DNA of 47,593 nucleotides from an uncultured Faecalibacterium sp. (GCA_934539245.1 CAKTCK010000015.1:1-47593), one strand, 5' to 3'. Positions 7,658-16,827 are shown, numbered from the stretch's first letter. Made by a program: numbers and translations. Notes: generated from the sequence alone by a model not told the origin.

Positions 7658-10600
7658 ATGGTATTCAAGGAACTGGAGATCCAGGGCTTTAAAAGCTTTC
7701 CCGATAAGGTAAAGATCAGTTTTGATACCGGCGTCACCGGCGTGGTGGGGCCCAACGGCTCCGGCAAGTCCAACCTTTCGGACGCAGTGCGCTGGGTGCT
7801 GGGCGAGACCAGCTCCCGCCAGCTGCGCGCCGCCGGTAAGATGGAAGATGTCATCTTCGGCGGCACCCGAAAGCGCAGCCCCATGGGCTTTGCGCAGGTG
7901 CGGCTGACGCTGGACAACGCCGCCCACACGCTGGATGTGGACGCGGACGAGGTGACCATCGGGCGCAAATACTACCGCTCCGGCGACAGCGAGTACACCA
8001 TCAACGGGCAGGTATGCCGTCTGCGGGACGTGTACGAGCTGCTGCTGGATACCGGCATCGGCAGGGACGGCTACTCGGTCATCGGGCAGGGACGCATTGC
8101 GGAGATCGTGGCGGCAAAAAGCAGCGAGCGCCGCGAGATCTTTGAAGAAGCCTGCGGCATTGCCAAGTACCGCTACCGCAAGACCGAAGCCGAGCGCCGC
8201 CTGACTGCGGCGGGCGAGAACCTGGAGCGCCTGCGGGATATCCTTGGCGAGCTGGAAAGCCGGGTGGGCCCGCTGGAAAAAGAGAGCGCCAAGGCGCAGA
8301 AGTTTCTGGAACTGAGCGCCCAGCGCAAAACGCTGGAAGTGACCCTGTGGACCGATGGGGTGCACCGTGCCCGGGAGGCTGTGCGCCAGCAGGTGCGGGA
8401 CTACGAGACCGCCCAGACCGACTACGATCGTTTTGACCGGGAAACCAAGGCCGCCGAGCAGGAGGCTGAGGAGATCCGTATGCAGGCACAGCAGCTGACG
8501 GTTGCTGTCGAGCGCCTGAATGGGGATATCCGCAGCATCACCCAGCAGATCAGCGGCTCCGAAAGCCGCATCGCCGTGCTGGAAAACGATATTCTGCGCA
8601 ACGACGAGAGCGCGGCTTCCCTGCAGCAGGAGATCGCCGTCGGGCAGCAGGATACTGCCGAAGCGGATGCCGCCTTGCAGCGCCACCGCGCCGTGGCAAA
8701 GACCATGGAGGCGGCAGGCGAAAAGCTGGCGGCAGAGATCGAAGCGCTGAACGCCGAACTTGCCCGGCTGGCAGATGCCAGCACCGCCAGCGGTGCCCGC
8801 AAGGACAGCCTGCGGGCAGAGCTTGCCGACCGCACCGCAAAGCGTACCGAGGCGCAGGTGGCACAGGCTGCCGCCGAAGCCGCCGGAGATACCGCCCGGC
8901 AGCGTCTGCCCGCGCTGGAACAGAGCGCCCGGGATGCCGCCGCACAGCTGGAGGAAACAAGACAGGACCTGGCCGATACCGTAAAGTACCGGCAGACGCT
9001 AGAGGAAAATGAAAAGCAGCTGGGCAACATCCGCTCCGGTCTGGAGCTCAAGCTGCGCAGCCGCAAGGCCGCGCTGGACGAAGCCGATGCCGCCGAGCAG
9101 CGGCTGGGCAGGGAACTGGATGCCGCCCGGCAGCGCCTTTCGGTGCTGCGGGAGCTGGAAAAGAACATGGACGGCTACCAGAACTCGGTGCGTGCGGTCA
9201 TGCGCGCCGCCGGAGCCCGCCGTCTGCGGGGCGTTCTGGGGCCGGTATCCACCATCCTGAAAGTCGAGCCCGGGTGCGAGGTTGCCATCGAGACCGCACT
9301 GGGCGGCGCATTGCAGAACATCGTGGTGGAAAACGAATCCGCCGCGAAAGCCGCTATCGCCCTGCTGCGCAACGACCATGCAGGCCGCGCCACCTTTTTA
9401 CCGCTGGATACCGTGCAGCCCGGCGTGTTCCGGGGACGGCTGTCTGGCACGGCACGGCTGGCCTCTGCGCTGGTGCAGGCCGACCCCCGGTACGAGAATA
9501 TCGTCTCGAACCTGCTGGGGCGTATCATCGTGGTGGAGGACATCAACGAAGCCTCCCGTGTGGCGCGGGACAACGGCTACCACAATAAGGTAGTTACCAT
9601 GGACGGACAGGTGATCAATGCAGGCGGCAGCTTTACCGGCGGCAGCGTGCAGCGCAGCGCCGGTCTGTTTACCCGCAAGCAGGAGATGGAAGAGCTGCGC
9701 CTGAAGGCGGCGAAGCTGCAAAAGGATTGCCTTGCCGCACAGGAAAAGACTGACCAGTGTAAAGAGCAGACAGATGCTTTGCAGGCAGAGCTGACCGCCA
9801 CCGCCAGCGAGCAGATCACCGCCGCCAACGACCGGGTGCGTGCGGAGGCCGAACAGAAGCGGCTGGAAGCTGCCGCTGCCCAGCTGGAAACTGCCGTGCA
9901 GAACGCACAGCAGCAGATGGACGCCTTGCAGGCTGCTTTGAACGACAGCCGCGCCAAGGCCGATGCCGCCGCTTTGCAGCAGGCAGAGCTGACGGCGCAG
10001 ATCGAGCAGCTGACTGCCGAACTGAGCCGCATCGCAGAGGGCAGCGACAGCTTTCTGACCCAGCAGAACCAGCTGGCACAGGCGCTCAGCGCCAAGCGGC
10101 TGGAACAGGTGACCCGCCGCAAGGACGCGGAACTGGCTTACAGCCAGATCGCTGCGCTGGAACAGCGTGCAAAGGACGCCGCTGCCCGCCGCACCGCGCT
10201 GGAAGAAAGCCTTGCCGCCCTTGCTGCCCGCAGCGAAGCCTGCCGCACCGAGATCGCAGCCATCCGCAAGGCCAAGACCGACAGCCAGACTGCCATTACC
10301 CAAAAGGAGCAGGCCATCCGCGAAGCTACCGAAAAGCGGCTTGCCTGCCAGCAGAAGGAAACGGAAGCACTGGCAAAAGCCCGCACCGCCTCCGACAGCC
10401 GCGAGGAGATGGGCCGGGAGATGGCGCGCCTTGCCGAGCGCAAGGCTGCTGCCGAGACCGAGTACGACCAGACCGTGGCAAAGCTGTGGGACGAGTACCA
10501 ACTCTCGGTCAGTCAGGCCGAGGAGCTGTGCGTGGAGTTCGACAGCCTGACCGCTCTGCGGGCACAGGTGGCCGACCTGCGCGGCAAGATCCGCGCCCTT

Positions 10601-11215
10601 GGCAGCGTGAACGTGAGCGCCATCGAGGAGTACAAGGAGGTCAAAGCCCGCTACGATGAACTGTCCCGTCAGGTGACTGACGTGGAGGAGAGCCGCAACG
10701 AGCTGAGCCGCATGATCGCAAAGCTTTCCGCCCAGATGCGGGAGATCTTTACCGACAGCTTCCGCGCCATCAACGAAAACTTCAGCCGCGTATTCACCGA
10801 GCTGTTCGGCGGCGGCGAAGCCAGCCTTGTGCTGGAGGACGAGAGCGATGTGTTGGCCTGCGGCATCGGCATTCGGGTAGCGCCGCCGGGCAAGGTGATC
10901 AAGAATCTGGAAGCACTTTCCGGCGGCGAGCAGGCGCTGGTGGCTATCAGCATCTACTTTGCCATTCTGGCGGTGAACCCCGCGCCCTTCTGCATTCTGG
11001 ACGAGATCGAAGCCGCGTTGGACGATGCCAACGTGGTGCGGTTTGCCCAGTATCTGCGCCGCATCAGCGACAAGACCCAGTTCATCGTCATCACCCACCG
11101 CCGCGGCACCATGGAAGCCGCCAACGTGCTGTATGGCGTGACCATGCAGGAGGACGGCGTGTCCAAGCTGCTCAAGCTGGATCTGGAACAGGTTGACGCA
11201 ACGCTGGTTTCCTGA
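7658..11215 (+). CDS. smc: Chromosome partition protein SMC
   Basis: A 1185-residue condensin ATPase that, with ScpA and ScpB, organises and segregates the chromosome. The head has Walker A at residues 31-38 (GPNGSGKS), the C-loop LSGGEQ at 1087-1092 and Walker B ILDE at 1113-1116. Two very long Ala/Glu/Gln-rich coiled coils flank a hinge domain at roughly 500-690, with GVLGPVSTILKVEPG and the glycine-rich INAGGSFTGGS. Length matches the family. The ATG abuts the rnc stop, and its ribosome binding site (AAAGGAAAAG) lies inside rnc. ScpAB are not in the window. Confidence 0.98.
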   Translation: MVFKELEIQGFKSFPDKVKISFDTGVTGVVGPNGSGKSNLSDAVRWVLGETSSRQLRAAGKMEDVIFGGTRKRSPMGFAQVRLTLDNAAHTLDVDADEVTIGRKYYRSGDSEYTINGQVCRLRDVYELLLDTGIGRDGYSVIGQGRIAEIVAAKSSERREIFEEACGIAKYRYRKTEAERRLTAAGENLERLRDILGELESRVGPLEKESAKAQKFLELSAQRKTLEVTLWTDGVHRAREAVRQQVRDYETAQTDYDRFDRETKAAEQEAEEIRMQAQQLTVAVERLNGDIRSITQQISGSESRIAVLENDILRNDESAASLQQEIAVGQQDTAEADAALQRHRAVAKTMEAAGEKLAAEIEALNAELARLADASTASGARKDSLRAELADRTAKRTEAQVAQAAAEAAGDTARQRLPALEQSARDAAAQLEETRQDLADTVKYRQTLEENEKQLGNIRSGLELKLRSRKAALDEADAAEQRLGRELDAARQRLSVLRELEKNMDGYQNSVRAVMRAAGARRLRGVLGPVSTILKVEPGCEVAIETALGGALQNIVVENESAAKAAIALLRNDHAGRATFLPLDTVQPGVFRGRLSGTARLASALVQADPRYENIVSNLLGRIIVVEDINEASRVARDNGYHNKVVTMDGQVINAGGSFTGGSVQRSAGLFTRKQEMEELRLKAAKLQKDCLAAQEKTDQCKEQTDALQAELTATASEQITAANDRVRAEAEQKRLEAAAAQLETAVQNAQQQMDALQAALNDSRAKADAAALQQAELTAQIEQLTAELSRIAEGSDSFLTQQNQLAQALSAKRLEQVTRRKDAELAYSQIAALEQRAKDAAARRTALEESLAALAARSEACRTEIAAIRKAKTDSQTAITQKEQAIREATEKRLACQQKETEALAKARTASDSREEMGREMARLAERKAAAETEYDQTVAKLWDEYQLSVSQAEELCVEFDSLTALRAQVADLRGKIRALGSVNVSAIEEYKEVKARYDELSRQVTDVEESRNELSRMIAKLSAQMREIFTDSFRAINENFSRVFTELFGGGEASLVLEDESDVLACGIGIRVAPPGKVIKNLEALSGGEQALVAISIYFAILAVNPAPFCILDEIEAALDDANVVRFAQYLRRISDKTQFIVITHRRGTMEAANVLYGVTMQEDGVSKLLKLDLEQVDATLVS

Positions 11216-11221
11216 TATAAA
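11193..11221 (+). promoter_or_regulatory. Possible ftsY promoter across the smc stop codon
   Basis: TTGACG at 11193-11198 and TATAAA at 11216-11221 are separated by 17 bases, 29 bases upstream of the ftsY start. It may add transcription of ftsY beyond read-through from smc. Confidence 0.5.
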
Positions 11222-11250
11222 ATAAACAGAAAATAGATAGGAGGACCACT

Positions 11251-12189
11251 ATGGCGTTCTTCGGATTTGGAAAAAAAGAAAAAGATAAAATGAAAACGGG
11301 TCTGGAAAAGACCCGCACCGGCTTTTGGGGCAGTATTATGAACACCCTGACCGGCAGCGTCATCGACGATGAAATGTACGATGATCTGGAAGAGCAGCTG
11401 ATCCTTGCCGACGTAGGCGGCGAGGTGGCGGTGCATCTGGTGGATAAGCTCCGCGACCGCGTGCGCGATAAGGGACTGAAAACCGGTGAGCAGGCCGCAG
11501 ATGCCCTGCGCGACATCATTGCCGAGGAGATGACCCCGGAGGCCGAGATGGCGCTGGACGGCAAGCCCGCCGTCATTCTGGTCATCGGCGTCAACGGCGT
11601 GGGCAAGACCACCAGCATTGCAAAGCTTGCCGATTACTACACCCGGCAGGGCAAGCGGGTCATGCTGGCCGCCGGCGACACCTTCCGCGCTGCTGCCAGC
11701 GAGCAGCTGGAGATCTGGGCAAGCCGCGCCGGTGTGCCCATCGTCAGCGCAGGCGAGGGCGCAGACCCCGCCGCTGTCATCTTTGATACGGTCAAGTCTG
11801 CCACCGCACGCGGCTATGATATGGTCATTGCGGACACCGCAGGCCGTCTGCACAACAAATCAAACCTGATGGCAGAACTTTCCAAGATCAGCCGCAGCGT
11901 CAAAAAGGCAAGCCCCGAGGCCAGCCTTGAGACCCTGCTGGTGCTGGATGCCATCACCGGGCAGAACGCCATCAGTCAGGCCAAGGAGTTCTGCAAGGCT
12001 GCCGATGCCACCGGCATCATCCTGACCAAGCTGGACGGCACCGCCAAGGGCGGCTGCGTCGTGGCGGTCAAGCAGCGTCTGGGTCTGCCGGTGCGCTTTA
12101 TCGGCGTGGGTGAGGACATCGACGATCTGCTGCCCTTCACCCCGGAGGGCTTTGTGGAAGAGCTGCTCCCCCGGGAATGGAAGCACTAA
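11251..12189 (+). CDS. ftsY: Signal recognition particle receptor FtsY
   Basis: A 312-residue SRP receptor GTPase that docks ribosomes carrying SRP to the membrane translocon. The short charged N-terminus (about 25 residues, rich in Lys) lacks the long acidic A domain, as in many Firmicutes. The N domain is followed by the G domain with GVNGVGKT at 113-120, DTAGRLHNK near 197 and [10 protein letters not shown] near 252. AGGAGG lies ahead of the ATG. Its partner Ffh is not in the window; SecA, the other translocation motor, is at 32237. Confidence 0.97.
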   Translation: MAFFGFGKKEKDKMKTGLEKTRTGFWGSIMNTLTGSVIDDEMYDDLEEQLILADVGGEVAVHLVDKLRDRVRDKGLKTGEQAADALRDIIAEEMTPEAEMALDGKPAVILVIGVNGVGKTTSIAKLADYYTRQGKRVMLAAGDTFRAAASEQLEIWASRAGVPIVSAGEGADPAAVIFDTVKSATARGYDMVIADTAGRLHNKSNLMAELSKISRSVKKASPEASLETLLVLDAITGQNAISQAKEFCKAADATGIILTKLDGTAKGGCVVAVKQRLGLPVRFIGVGEDIDDLLPFTPEGFVEELLPREWKH

Positions 12190-12202
12190 GGAGGCGCAGG
12201 AA

Positions 12203-12838
12203 ATGAAAATTTGTGCAGCCACCGGCAACGCCGGAAAGCTCCGCGAGCTGCGCCGCATTCTGGAAGCGCAGGGGCATGAGGTGGTCAGTCAGAAGGAACT
12301 GGGCATCACCATCGAGCCAGAGGAGACTGGCACCACCTTTGCCGAAAACGCCCTTATCAAGGCCGAGACTATCTGCAAGGCCAGCGGTCTGCCCACCATC
12401 GCCGATGACTCCGGCCTGTGTGTGGACGCGCTGGATGGCGCACCAGGCGTGTATAGCGCCCGCTACTGCGGCCACCACGGCGACGACGAAGCCAACAACG
12501 ATAAGCTTTTGGCTGCCATGCAGGCGGTGCCTGCCGGGCAGCGGGGCGCAAAGTTCGTCTCGGCAGTGTGCTTCATCCTGCCGGATGGTCGGCACCTGAC
12601 CTGCATGGGCGAGTGCCCGGGCAGCATTGCCTTTACGCGGCTGTGCGGCGACTACGGCTTTGGCTACGACCCGCTGTTCATCCCCGCCGACTGCGGCGTG
12701 GGCAAAACGGACAAGCGCCCCAACACCGAGAACCGCAGCTACGCCCAGCTGACCCCGGACGAAAAGGACGCCATTAGCCACCGCGGCAACGCGCTGGCAG
12801 CGCTGGAAAAGCAGCTGCCGGAATTTTTGGGGGAGTGA
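12203..12838 (+). CDS. rdgB: XTP/dITP pyrophosphatase (RdgB/HAM1 family)
   Basis: A 211-residue nucleotide-cleansing enzyme that hydrolyses dITP, dXTP and XTP to monophosphates and so keeps deaminated purines out of DNA and RNA. It opens with ATGNAGKLRELRRIL and carries ETGTTFAENALIKAE, the catalytic ADDSGLCVDALDGAPGVYSARY and the C-terminal YGFGYDPLFIP and SHRGNAL. The ATG at 12203 follows GGAGG with correct spacing; the frame extends upstream into ftsY but lacks a site there. The stop codon is the first triplet of a perfect inverted repeat described separately. Confidence 0.96.
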   Translation: MKICAATGNAGKLRELRRILEAQGHEVVSQKELGITIEPEETGTTFAENALIKAETICKASGLPTIADDSGLCVDALDGAPGVYSARYCGHHGDDEANNDKLLAAMQAVPAGQRGAKFVSAVCFILPDGRHLTCMGECPGSIAFTRLCGDYGFGYDPLFIPADCGVGKTDKRPNTENRSYAQLTPDEKDAISHRGNALAALEKQLPEFLGE

Positions 12839-12868
12839 AATGAAACTGACTGCGTCAGTTTCATTTCA
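12836..12868 (+). repeat. 15-bp perfect inverted repeat at the rdgB stop codon
   Basis: Bases 12836-12850 pair perfectly with 12854-12868 around a 3-base loop. The rdgB TGA is the first triplet of the left arm. CCCTTT follows rather than a clean T-run, so it may be a weak terminator, or it may mark the edge of the odd GC-rich segment that follows. Confidence 0.75.
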
Positions 12869-13165
12869 CCCTTTCACGGGAGGGGACGCAAAGGAAACTG
12901 CGCCTGCCCCGGGCGTTGGGTACTTTCTCTTCGGACACGAACACGGGTTGCGGCACCCAGCATCCGCATCGTGCCTTGGGCGGCACTTGCGTCTTGCTGG
13001 CCGCTGCCCCAACAGCAACTCTCTGTTTCCGCCGCTGGCGGCGGTCGTTGCTGTTGCAAGCCATTCCATCGCCCGCCCTATTGCCCTGCGGGCAACAGGG
13101 TCCCACCCCAGCGGACGGTCCTCAGAGAAAATACCCGCCGCCCGAAACATACGATATTATTTTAT
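12869..13165. other. GC-rich segment without a convincing gene
   Basis: This gap between rdgB and yhbY has open frames on both strands, but none has a ribosome binding site or a recognisable product, and the proteins are Arg/Cys/Pro-rich in the way of random GC-rich frames. It contains nested inverted repeats: AACAGCAAC (from about 13011) pairs with GTTGCTGTT (from about 13050) around an inner CCGCC/GGCGG hairpin, and GCCCTGCGGGC forms another hairpin near 13083. It may be a structured RNA or a dispersed repeat. Confidence 0.4.
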
Positions 13166-13187
13166 TGTAAAATAAAGGAGAAAAACT

Positions 13188-13484
13188 ATGCTGACAAGCA
13201 AACAGCGCGCCATTCTGCGCGGCAAGGCAAATACCATGGACCCCGTTTACATCGTGGGTAAGGGCGAGATCGACGAGACCCTGATTCAGGGCGTGAAGGA
13301 CTGTCTGGATGCCCGGGAACTGATCAAGCTCAAGGTGCTGGAAAACAGTATGTACAACGCCCGCGAGGCTGCTACCAAGCTGGCAGAGGCCACCGGCGCA
13401 GACTGCGTGCAGGTCATCGGCTCCAAGTTCGTGCTGTATCTGCAAAAGAAAAAGGACAGCGCCTACGCTGCCCTGCTGAAGTAA
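13188..13484 (+). CDS. yhbY: YhbY-family RNA-binding protein (CRM domain)
   Basis: A 98-residue single-domain CRS1/YhbY (CRM) protein that associates with the large ribosomal subunit precursor. The whole family fold is present: LTSKQRAILRGKANTMDPV at the start, the loop GKGEIDETLIQGV, then LIKLKVLEN and the C-terminal VIGSKFVLYLQKKK. AAAGGAG lies upstream of the ATG, and AT-rich sequence just before it (TAAAAT at 13168-13173) may be a -10 element. nadD begins one base after the stop, so the two are tightly linked, as in Bacillus (yqeI-nadD-yqeK). Confidence 0.93.
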   Translation: MLTSKQRAILRGKANTMDPVYIVGKGEIDETLIQGVKDCLDARELIKLKVLENSMYNAREAATKLAEATGADCVQVIGSKFVLYLQKKKDSAYAALLK

Positions 13485-13485
13485 G

Positions 13486-14124
13486 ATGAAGATCCTTCTC
13501 TATGGCGGCAGCTTTGACCCGCCCCATAACGGCCACCTGAATAACCTGCGTGCAGCGGCAGACCGCGTGCACCCGGATAAGATCGTGGTGATGCCGGCAG
13601 GCACTTCCCCCTTTAAGGAGGGGACGAACGCCTCCGGTGCGCTGCGGCTGGAAATGTGCCGGTGCTTTGCGGCACTGGCGCAGGAGCCCGGGATGCCGCC
13701 GCTGGAAGTGAGCGGCTGGGAGGTGGCGCAGGCCGCAGCGGGCAGCCGCAATTATACCGTGCTCACGCTGGAAATGCTGGCGCGTGAAAACCCCGGCGCG
13801 ATACTGTATCTTGCGATTGGCAGTGATATGCTGCTCAGCTTTGAGGGCTGGCACCGCTGGCAGGATATCCTACGCATTGCGCGGGTGGTGGTCACCAGCC
13901 GGGATATCGGCGATGCCCCGGCGCTGCACGCAAAGGCAAAGCAGCTGGACCCGGCGGGTGGACGCATCCTGTTTGCCCCTGTGCAGGCGCTGCCCATGTC
14001 CAGCAGCCAGCTGCGGGCCCGGCTTGCCGCCGGAGAAGAGTGCGAAGCCGAACTGCCGGAGGAAGTGCGCAGCGTCATCCGGCGGGAGGGACTATACCGG
14101 AACATAGAAGGAAGTAGCAGATAA
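13486..14124 (+). CDS. nadD: Nicotinate-nucleotide adenylyltransferase
   Basis: A 212-residue NadD that joins nicotinate mononucleotide and ATP to form deamido-NAD, an essential step in NAD synthesis. The nucleotidyltransferase motif GGSFDPPHNGHL begins at residue 6, and the C-terminal SSSQLRARL corresponds to the family's SST/S-x-x-R motif. IGSDMLLSFEGWHRWQDIL is the usual substrate-loop region. The start is one base after yhbY and the ribosome binding site lies in the end of yhbY. yqeK starts directly after its stop. Confidence 0.96.
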   Translation: MKILLYGGSFDPPHNGHLNNLRAAADRVHPDKIVVMPAGTSPFKEGTNASGALRLEMCRCFAALAQEPGMPPLEVSGWEVAQAAAGSRNYTVLTLEMLARENPGAILYLAIGSDMLLSFEGWHRWQDILRIARVVVTSRDIGDAPALHAKAKQLDPAGGRILFAPVQALPMSSSQLRARLAAGEECEAELPEEVRSVIRREGLYRNIEGSSR

Positions 14125-14703
14125 ATGGAGCTGAAACAGGCAAAAGAGCTTGTGCGCAGCCGCCTGAGCGATAAGCGCTACGAGCATACCATCAACGTGA
14201 AAAAAATGGCCGTCAAGCTGGCCAAGCACTACGGCACCGACCCGGAGCAGGCCGCACTGGCGGCGCTTTTGCACGATGCCGCCAAGGAACTGCCCAAGGA
14301 CGAGATGCGCGCCATCATGCAGGCGCACCCGGAATACGCGCAGGGCGGCGAAGCACGCCCCACGCCGGTATGGCACGGCATCTGTGCCGCCATTCTGGCG
14401 CGTACTGAGTGGGGGGTTACGGACGAAGCCGTGCTCAGCGCCATCGCCTGCCATACCGCAGGCAAGGCGGGCATGACCCAACTGGACAAGATCCTGTATC
14501 TGGCCGATATGACCAGTGCCGAGCGGGACTGGCCCGGGGTGGAAAAGCTGCGCAAGCTGGAAATGAAGGACTTGGACGCAGCCATGCTGGCAGCCCTCAA
14601 GCAGACCAATGGCTTTGTGCTGTCCGAGGGCAAGCCCTTAGACCCCGAGAGCAAGGCTGCCTACGAGGATATCTTAGCGCACAGCGGGCAGAATGAAGGG
14701 TGA
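14125..14703 (+). CDS. yqeK: HD-domain hydrolase YqeK (probable Ap4A hydrolase)
   Basis: A 192-residue HD-superfamily phosphohydrolase. Members of the YqeK family cleave diadenosine tetraphosphate symmetrically to two ADP. The metal-binding residues are visible as His in RYEHTINVKK, the HD pair in LLHDAAKEL, His in WHGICAA and the later AIACHTAGKAGM and ILYLADMTSAERDW. The ATG follows immediately after the nadD stop (GGAAGTAG upstream). Its place between nadD and rsfS is the conserved Firmicute order, here interrupted by an LCP gene. Confidence 0.92.
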   Translation: MELKQAKELVRSRLSDKRYEHTINVKKMAVKLAKHYGTDPEQAALAALLHDAAKELPKDEMRAIMQAHPEYAQGGEARPTPVWHGICAAILARTEWGVTDEAVLSAIACHTAGKAGMTQLDKILYLADMTSAERDWPGVEKLRKLEMKDLDAAMLAALKQTNGFVLSEGKPLDPESKAAYEDILAHSGQNEG

Positions 14704-14753
14704 AAAGCCGGACGTCGGTTAAAAATGGTTCCGGACATCCCCGGATAAAACAA

Positions 14754-14782
14754 TTGCAGATTTTGCTGTACCATGCTATACT
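14754..14782 (+). promoter_or_regulatory. Predicted promoter for the LCP gene and rsfS
   Basis: TTGCAG at 14754-14759 and TATACT at 14777-14782 are spaced 17 bases apart, with TGC before the -10. It is one of the best sigma-A matches in the window and shows that the LCP gene need not depend on read-through from yqeK. Confidence 0.8.
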
Positions 14783-14850
14783 GAAAGATATGACAGGTCT
14801 GCAAGTAAAAAACTCTGCAGAGCAGTGAAAAGCTGGAGGATACAAAAAGC

Positions 14851-16224
14851 ATGAGCCAGACGCCACGCCATATCAATACAGACCGCTCACTCAGCCGCCC
14901 GGATCAGGCGGCGCGCGCCCCGCAGGCTGCCCCGAAACAGAACACCCGCAGCACCGCCGGGGCGCAGCATACTGCCCCGCCCCGCCGCCCGGCACAGCCC
15001 GACATGGGCGGGAACGATGCACCGCGCCGCCGCAAAAAGAAGAAAAAGACCCCGCTGTGGCTGCCCTTTGCCATCGTGATGGGGGTGATCGCCGTGATCT
15101 CCGGTGTGGTGGTGTACGGTGTGAGCCTTGTGAACAAGGTGGAGGACAGCATCCGCCCGGCAGAAAGCGCCCCCTCCATCGTGGAGGAGATCCAGACTGC
15201 CGAGGAGTACAAGGGCGATGTGGTCAACATTCTGGTCTGTGGCATCGACTTTGAAGAGGGACGCAATTACAGCGACAGCAGCTCCAACGATGGCATGACG
15301 GATATGATCCTGTACTGCCAGTTCGATATCAAGGGCGGTGCGCTGCGGATGCTGCAGATCCCCCGCAACACGCTGGTGACCACCCAGAACCGCAAGCTTA
15401 CCCTCTCCAACGGTAAGACCTATGCCGTTTCCAACTACCAGATCAACTCGGTGGCACTTTCCAACGGCGGCAGCATTGCCGCGCTGGCAGATGTCATCTA
15501 CGACCAGTACCACCTGCCCATCGACTACTATGTCACTGTTGATATGCAGGCACTGGTGGAAATGGTGGATAACTTCGGCGGCATCGAGGTGTATATCCCC
15601 CGGGATATGTCCTACGGCGGCAGCAAGCTGCTGAAGGGCTACCGCAATCTGGACGGTGCCTCGGCAGAGTTCTTTGTGCGCTGCCGCCACGGCGACGGCT
15701 ACGCAAACTCTGATATCGACCGCCTGAACATGCAGCGCTACTTCTACGCAGGTCTGTTCAAGCGCGCCCGCGCCATGGGCATTACCGATATCCTGAACCA
15801 GCTGCCGCTGATCTTCAAGGACTATATCCATACGGATATGGACATCACCACCATCGCAAAGCTACTGGCGTCTTTCCTTAAAATTGACAGTTCCAATATC
15901 ATTCTGGCGCAGACGCCGGTGTTCATGGGCGTGCCCAACGTGGGCAAGACCGATACCTTTGCCGGCTACTCCTGCGTGGTGCCGGATGCCGGCTCCATCG
16001 CAAACCTGCTCAACCAGTATTTCTGCACCTACACCGGCCCGGTGGAGGTAAGTGACCTGCACATGGTCACCGACCAGTGGCCCCACGGCAGCGCATCCAC
16101 CGATGCCAACGTGCAGTATATGGGACGCATCGATAAGGAATCCGATGACGCTATCCTCAGCGGCGATACCGACCTTTCCGGCGCTGTGACCACCGATGGT
16201 CAGGCAGCGGGCACCGGACAGTAA
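14851..16224 (+). CDS. LytR-CpsA-Psr (LCP) family cell-wall polymer ligase
   Basis: A 457-residue LCP protein. LCP enzymes transfer teichoic acid or capsular polymers from lipid carriers onto peptidoglycan outside the cell. The N-terminal ~65 residues are a Pro/Arg/Gln-rich cytoplasmic tail ending in a run of Lys/Arg, then one membrane helix at about 68-90 (WLPFAIVMGVIAVISGVVVY). The outside LCP domain runs from about 125 to 370 with VNILVCGIDFEEG, MTDMILYCQFD, the conserved Arg in LQIPRNTLV, the Asp in NFGGIEVYIPRDMSYGG and FVRCRHGDGYANSDIDRLNMQR. AGCTGGAGG precedes the ATG. Its insertion between yqeK and rsfS is common in Ruminococcaceae-like genomes. Confidence 0.93.
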   Translation: MSQTPRHINTDRSLSRPDQAARAPQAAPKQNTRSTAGAQHTAPPRRPAQPDMGGNDAPRRRKKKKKTPLWLPFAIVMGVIAVISGVVVYGVSLVNKVEDSIRPAESAPSIVEEIQTAEEYKGDVVNILVCGIDFEEGRNYSDSSSNDGMTDMILYCQFDIKGGALRMLQIPRNTLVTTQNRKLTLSNGKTYAVSNYQINSVALSNGGSIAALADVIYDQYHLPIDYYVTVDMQALVEMVDNFGGIEVYIPRDMSYGGSKLLKGYRNLDGASAEFFVRCRHGDGYANSDIDRLNMQRYFYAGLFKRARAMGITDILNQLPLIFKDYIHTDMDITTIAKLLASFLKIDSSNIILAQTPVFMGVPNVGKTDTFAGYSCVVPDAGSIANLLNQYFCTYTGPVEVSDLHMVTDQWPHGSASTDANVQYMGRIDKESDDAILSGDTDLSGAVTTDGQAAGTGQ

Positions 16225-16285
16225 CAACAGAAAACAAGGCTCTGCACGCTCTGTGCAGGGATGTTCCGACAGAAGGGAGAAACAC

Positions 16286-16669
16286 ATGGATAATTTCAAC
16301 GACAGCAAGGCGCTTGCCATTGAGATCGCCAAGATTTTGGACAAGAAGAAAGCACAGGATGTGCGGGTGCTCAAGGTGGAAAGCCTGACCGTCCTGACCG
16401 ATTACTTCGTCATCGCCTCCGGTACCTCCACCACGCAGGTGGCTTCTCTGGCCGACGAGGTGGAGTACGAGCTTTCGCAGAAGGGTCTGGAGCCCTACAG
16501 CACCGAGGGTCACGACACCAAGAACTGGGTGCTGCTGGATTACTCCAACGTCATCGTGCACGTTTTTGTGCCCAACAGCCGCGCCTACTATGATCTGGAG
16601 CACCTGTGGGCAGACGGCGAGCCGGTGGACATTTCGGAGTACCTGACCCCGGATAGCAGCATTGAATAA
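16286..16669 (+). CDS. rsfS: Ribosome silencing factor RsfS
   Basis: A 127-residue RsfS (YqeL/YbeB), which binds L14 on the 50S subunit and blocks subunit joining when nutrients are short. It shows LTVLTDYFVIASGTSTTQVASLADEV and the signature WVLLDYSNVIVHVF followed by YYDLEHLW. I chose the ATG at 16286 after GAAGGGAG; an upstream in-frame start at 16196 would overlap the LCP gene. A small hairpin (CTGCAC/GTGCAG, about 16244-16259) lies in the spacer. Confidence 0.96.
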   Translation: MDNFNDSKALAIEIAKILDKKKAQDVRVLKVESLTVLTDYFVIASGTSTTQVASLADEVEYELSQKGLEPYSTEGHDTKNWVLLDYSNVIVHVFVPNSRAYYDLEHLWADGEPVDISEYLTPDSSIE

Positions 16670-16698
16670 TTAAGGCAAAAAGGTTCGCTTTTGGCAGA

Positions 16699-16827
16699 AC
16701 CCTCTCCGTCATCGCTGCGCGATGCCACCTCTCCCGAAAGGGAGAGGTTTTGGCGCAATAGGGAAAGTTGGCAGAAAAGCTCCCCCCTCGGGGGAGCTGG
16801 CAGGGCGAATGCCCTGACTGAGAGGGT
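16699..16827. repeat. MITE-like composite of two repeat units, head to head
   Basis: The segment starts with ACCCTCTC (16699) and ends with its inverse GAGAGGGT (16820-16827). Unit A (16699-16750, plus) and unit B (16776-16827, minus) share a layout: ACCCTCTC, a small GC hairpin, then a large hairpin of the form CTCCCCCGAAGGGGGAG. A third unit lies at 39010-39059. No coding capacity is seen. I infer a non-autonomous dispersed repeat. Confidence 0.65.

Noticed and set aside
12840..13175. Small proteins encoded in the gap between rdgB and yhbY (both strands)
   Set aside because: None has a ribosome binding site or a recognisable product, several frames overlap equally well, and inverted repeats explain the structure better.
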